In this document: piece after piece, positions 60,597 to 64,000 of the stretch
How positions within the stretch are numbered: position 1 is the stretch's first letter
How the letters are laid out: every line of letters starts with the position of its first letter
Source of the DNA: DASXUX01 sp036504595
GTDB lineage: Bacteria; Planctomycetota; SZUA-567; H5-PLA8
Direction: 5' to 3'
DNA length: 64,000 nt
Assembly (NCBI GenBank): GCA_036504595.1
Contig: DASXUX010000001.1
Location: 158,176-222,175, forward strand
Notes under the pieces: generated by a model
The model's input: only the letters and a program-made list of their open reading frames with translations
Told to the model about the DNA's origin: nothing
Databases searched by the model: none
Position numbers and translations under genes: made by a program

Positions 60597-62572
60597 AACA
60601 CGCGCACCGATACCTGGCCGTCCTGCTGCTCATGCACTTCGCCGGTTTGGCTGCGTTCGCCGCGGAGAAGAAAGACATGCCGAAGGCGGACGTGGTCGAA
60701 GTTCCTGCGATCGGCCCGGGCCTGTGCGTCGGCAACGCTTTTCAGTCGAACATGGTCCTCCAGCGTGACAAACCGCTGAACATCTGGGGATGGGGCGAAC
60801 TTGGGGAGGAGGTCACCGTCGCCTTCTCCGGCCAGCAGGCCCAAGCCAAGGCGGCGGCAGACCGCTCGTGGCAGGTGACGCTCACGCCGATTCCCGCCAA
60901 CCGCGTTCCGCAAACCATGACGATCACCGGAAAGACCACGACGTTGAAGTTGGAGAATGTTCTCGTCGGCGACGTCTGGGTTCTGGGCGGGCAGAGCAAC
61001 ATGGAGTTTCCCATCACCAATGTTGACGATGGGGAGTTGGAAGTCGTCTCGGCCAATTTCCCGCAGATCCGGCTATTGACCGTGCCGGTTGGGAAGGGGT
61101 TCGCGTCGGTCCATAGCTTCGAGCGCCTGTACGAATGGAGCGATTGGTCCAAGCGGCACTTTCGAAAGGGCGATTGGGATGTCTGTTCGCCCGAGACCGT
61201 CACGGATTTCTCCGCGATCGGTTACATCTTCGGGCGGCGAGTTCACATGGCGAGCGGCGTGCCGATCGGGCTGATTGACGCCTCCATCGGCGGGACCACC
61301 CTCGAGACCTGGACGCCCGAGGAAGTGCTGCAGAAAATCGACGGAGCGGAAACGCGGGCCGTGCTTAAGGAGTGGGCCGACCGAATTGCGGCGTTTGATC
61401 CGCAGGCCGACCTCAAGGCGCGCGTGGCCGCACACGAGAACCGCATGAAGAGCCTGCAGGCCAAGGGCCAGACCATTCCCGCCGAAAGTCAGCCGCCAAG
61501 CGACTTGCGGCCTGGCCCGTCCGCCGACAGAAACCGCCCGGGGCATTGTTACGCCAGCGTGATCAAGCCGCTGCGCGGCCTGGCTGTGGCCGGAGCCCTT
61601 TTCCACCAGGGGTTCAACAACTGCTTCAATGGGTCTGCCGGCGCACGAATGTATTACCAGGTGTTTGGAAAAATGATCGCGGCGTGGCGGGACAACTTCG
61701 GCGATCCACAGATGCCGTTCTGCATCATCTCTCTGTGCACGGCCGGCGAACCGCAGACATGGGAGAACTTCCTTGAACCCATGTACGATGCCGGTCCTTA
61801 CATTCGCGAGGCTCAATACCAAACGTTCCGCGACTTGCGCACAGCCGGCGACAAGAACATCGGCTTCGCCAGCAGCTCCGATTTGCGCAAGTCCTGGTAT
61901 CACCCGCAGATCAAGATTCCCGTTGGCGAGCGCGCGGCCAAGTGGGCGCTGGTGACGCGTTACGGGCTTCTGAAAGGCAGGGACGCGCAAGACTACTGGC
62001 TGCCACCCGCCATCGAAAAGGTCGATGTTGGCGGAGGTGCGATGCGGCTGACAATGAGCACGGACGTTAAGACGCACGACGACAGCGACGGCAAGCTGCT
62101 TGGCTTCGCCATTGCCGGCAAGGACCGCCGCTTTTATCCCTCCGAGGTCAACTGGTTCACTGATGGCACGAAAGATAACCGCAACAAGCCTCAGACGGTC
62201 CACAATATCCTCGTCCTGAGCAGTAAGTTCGTTCCCGAACCCGTTCACTACCGCTATGCGTGGGCGAGAAACCCGATGGGGAACATCGTCAACAATCGCG
62301 GCGTGCCGCTGGCCGGGCAGCGCAGCGACGATTGGATCCTCGAGGAAACTCCCGTGAAGATCGCCACTTCAAAAGACATCACGGAAGATGCCGCCAGAAG
62401 ACAGGCAGCCGGGCAGATTCGCAAGGAACTCAAACAGGCTGACGTCGAGCGCCGCATCAAGGAGGCCGAAGCGGCGATCGCGGAACTGAAGCCCGTCCTC
62501 GACAAGATGCAAGCCGGCGAGAAGAAGAAGAACGCGGCCGATACCGGCAAAGGTCAGACTACTGAACCATGA
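60593..62572 (+). CDS. SGNH sialate O-acetylesterase-like protein, long form
   Basis: Secreted esterase-like protein of 659 residues; GTG start at 60593 overlaps the DUF6288 stop. Signal peptide HRYLAVLLLMHFAGLAAFA. An N-terminal beta-domain (FQSNMVLQRDKPLNIWGWG) precedes the catalytic block VLGGQSNMEFPI, then VAGALFHQGFNNC and a C-terminal histidine region (WYHPQIKIPVGERAAKWAL). A coiled tail (ADVERRIKEAEAAIAELK) ends it. It probably deacetylates complex sugars. As with the 20 kb locus, an SGNH esterase directly follows a DUF6288 gene. Confidence 0.87.
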   Translation: MKHAHRYLAVLLLMHFAGLAAFAAEKKDMPKADVVEVPAIGPGLCVGNAFQSNMVLQRDKPLNIWGWGELGEEVTVAFSGQQAQAKAAADRSWQVTLTPIPANRVPQTMTITGKTTTLKLENVLVGDVWVLGGQSNMEFPITNVDDGELEVVSANFPQIRLLTVPVGKGFASVHSFERLYEWSDWSKRHFRKGDWDVCSPETVTDFSAIGYIFGRRVHMASGVPIGLIDASIGGTTLETWTPEEVLQKIDGAETRAVLKEWADRIAAFDPQADLKARVAAHENRMKSLQAKGQTIPAESQPPSDLRPGPSADRNRPGHCYASVIKPLRGLAVAGALFHQGFNNCFNGSAGARMYYQVFGKMIAAWRDNFGDPQMPFCIISLCTAGEPQTWENFLEPMYDAGPYIREAQYQTFRDLRTAGDKNIGFASSSDLRKSWYHPQIKIPVGERAAKWALVTRYGLLKGRDAQDYWLPPAIEKVDVGGGAMRLTMSTDVKTHDDSDGKLLGFAIAGKDRRFYPSEVNWFTDGTKDNRNKPQTVHNILVLSSKFVPEPVHYRYAWARNPMGNIVNNRGVPLAGQRSDDWILEETPVKIATSKDITEDAARRQAAGQIRKELKQADVERRIKEAEAAIAELKPVLDKMQAGEKKKNAADTGKGQTTEP

Positions 62573-62631
62573 ACATGGCGATGACTTGAGACGCAGGCTG
62601 GGAATCGAGCACGGCACAGCGGAGAGAATAT

Positions 62632-63669
62632 ATGGACTGGAAGCTGTTCGAACGCATCTGCAACGCGCCCGGCGTTTCGGGACACGAGGAGGCCGCACAG
62701 GAGATCGTTGCGGAGGTGTTGGGTCCGTGCTGCGACCAGGTACGCCGCGATCGGATGGGGAACGTAATTGGCCTGAAGAAGGCGGCGCGGCGGGAACGCA
62801 AGGGCTCGCGGCCGACGCGCGTCGTGCTGGCCGCACACGTTGACGAAATCGGACTGATGGTGAAGCACATCGACGAGCAGGGATTCGTCGCATTTCAGCC
62901 CGTTGGCGGCCTGTACGCTCAGGTTCTGGTCTCGCAACGCGTGTTGATCCACGGCCGAAAGCCGGTCTGCGGAGCCATCGTTCCTAACGTTAAAGACATC
63001 AATGACAAGGTGCCCGCATTGGCCGACTTGCGCATTGACACCGGCCTGCCCCGGAAAAGGCTGATGGAACTGGTCGAGGTGGGCGACTCGGTCACCCTGG
63101 ACTCTTCGGTCGGGCGACTGAATGAAAAGACCTGCGTAGGCCGGAACTTCGACAACCGCGTCGGCGTCTATTGCATGCTCGACGCCATTCGGCGCGCGGG
63201 GCCGCTGGCCGTGGATGCGTACGCCATTGGGACCGTCCAGGAGGAAGTCGGGGTTCGGGGTATGGGGCCGGCGGCTTTCGCGGTCGAACCGGACCTCGCG
63301 CTGGCCATTGATGGCAGCCTATGCCAGGGGCCGTACGGGGACGAAAAAGAACGGCTCTGCGTGCTGGGCGAAGGCACGGGCATCTACCTGATCGACGGGC
63401 TCACCATCGGCGACCGGCGCCTGGTCCGTTTCCTGGGTGATCTGTGCAAACGGAAGCGCATCCCATGGCAGAAGAACATTGGCGGCGGAACGGACGCGTC
63501 GGCGTTGCAGAAGAGCCGCTACGGCGCATTGGTGACGACGGTGGGTGCCCCCGTACGCTACATGCACTCCACAGTCCAGATCTGTCATGAGGACGACATC
63601 GAAGCGACCGTTCGCCTGCTCACGGCGTTTCTCGAGCATGCGCAGGAACTCGAGATAGACCCTGCATGA
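62632..63669 (+). CDS. M42-family aminopeptidase/cellulase-M-like metallopeptidase
   Basis: Cytoplasmic di-metal aminopeptidase of 345 residues: VVLAAHVDEIGLMVKHI (His and Asp metal ligands), NFDNRVGVYCMLDAI, VQEEVGVRGMG (catalytic Glu pair), ALAIDG, GGGTDASALQKSRYG, and PVRYMHSTVQ with the last His. It trims N-terminal residues from peptides and usually forms a dodecamer. GGAGAGAATAT precedes the ATG. It lies 59 bp downstream of the SGNH gene, so may share its transcript, though the functions are unrelated. Confidence 0.92.
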   Translation: MDWKLFERICNAPGVSGHEEAAQEIVAEVLGPCCDQVRRDRMGNVIGLKKAARRERKGSRPTRVVLAAHVDEIGLMVKHIDEQGFVAFQPVGGLYAQVLVSQRVLIHGRKPVCGAIVPNVKDINDKVPALADLRIDTGLPRKRLMELVEVGDSVTLDSSVGRLNEKTCVGRNFDNRVGVYCMLDAIRRAGPLAVDAYAIGTVQEEVGVRGMGPAAFAVEPDLALAIDGSLCQGPYGDEKERLCVLGEGTGIYLIDGLTIGDRRLVRFLGDLCKRKRIPWQKNIGGGTDASALQKSRYGALVTTVGAPVRYMHSTVQICHEDDIEATVRLLTAFLEHAQELEIDPA

Positions 63670-63908
63670 AGGCCAGATCTGTCATTTCCTGCGCAGCGAG
63701 AATGCGGTTTTGAACGTCACGGCCGAGGATCGTATCTACCAGGGCTTTTCGATCTGCTTCGACATGTCGTTTGAGCAGATCTGGATCTCGTATCTGGCTG
63801 GGGCCAACCTGTGGATCGCTCCGAAGGCGATTAACCCGTCGTCAAGAAGACCGAAGCTGAACGCGCGCCGCTGGCTGCGGCTGTCGCGGCCTCGCTTGCG
63901 CCCGTGAC
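63668..63908 (+). pseudogene. Adenylation-domain fragment (AMP-binding, NRPS-like)
   Basis: Directly after the M42 stop the sequence reads CHFLRSENAVLNVTAEDRI, YQGFSICFDMSFEQIWISYL and AGANLWIAPKAI, a core piece of an amino-acid adenylation domain. Both ends are missing. After about 63830 another frame reads KKTEAERAPLAAAVAASL to a stop at 63942-63944, the tail of a different protein. This is a junction of two gene remnants. The final 60 bases of the window show nothing. Confidence 0.55.
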
Positions 63909-64000
63909 CCATACGTTGCGCATCGAAGCACAGCCGTAAGCTACGGGTAAAGAAACGCCGGTGCCCGCGGATGCCCGTTATCGCAGTGCTTTCGCCGTCG

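Overview
The window is GC-rich, coding-dense bacterial chromosome. The gene content points to the PVC group, most likely Planctomycetota or a close relative: two sulfatases, twin-arginine Gfo/Idh/MocA oxidoreductases, a DUF6807 (PmoA-like) protein, an HzsA-related haem-binding PD40 protein, three SGNH/sialate O-acetylesterase-like proteins, DUF6288 and DUF5703 proteins, and a 1846-residue secreted repeat protein. No rRNA, tRNA or CRISPR was seen, so the phylum is inference.

Layout. 0-11.4 kb: cut sulfatase, DUF2892 protein, ECF sigma factor, broken DUF6807 gene, oxidoreductase, small secreted proteins, then on the minus strand anti-sigma factor, RND adaptor and RND pump. 11.4-14.3 kb: sulfatase and a divergent enolase-superfamily dehydratase. 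14.2-16.5 kb: repeat-rich patch with small HTH genes, a 9-bp minisatellite, a 165-bp inverted-repeat element and an AT-rich stretch with three direct repeats. 16.5-24.9 kb: apparent sugar operon (DUF6288, two SGNH esterases, GH36-like hydrolase) with a divergent XylR-like regulator. 24.9-38.5 kb: oxidoreductase, then a surface-polysaccharide cluster (wecB, flippase, two glycosyltransferase-like proteins, two asparagine synthases, two SDR epimerases, divergent DegT aminotransferase). 38.5-41.7 kb: pyrB, hicBA and pyrC. 42-45.1 kb: remnant replication module (AEP primase, helicase-like ATPase) abutting a transposase-like fragment. 45.2-50.7 kb: giant secreted protein. 51-64 kb: DUF5703 hydrolase-like protein, HzsA-related protein with divergent AraC regulator, a second DUF6288-SGNH pair, an M42 peptidase and gene fragments.

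Two observations stand out. (1) Several unrelated families of short, mostly palindromic dispersed repeats sit inside protein-coding genes, in frame, adding roughly 8-35 residues to the RND pump, its adaptor, the dehydratase, an HTH protein, the HzsA-related protein, both DUF6288 proteins and the DUF6807 remnant. One 24-bp family (GGTGGT-type end followed by GCCGGC-N6-GCCGGC) has five copies, all inside genes. This resembles the Rickettsia palindromic elements in principle, but these sequences are different. (2) Inverting about 1.55-11.33 kb would restore two broken gene sets at once: DUF2892-sigma-anti-sigma-RND adaptor-RND pump, and sulfatase-DUF6807-oxidoreductase. The missing signal-peptide end of the DUF6807 gene lies exactly at the far breakpoint.
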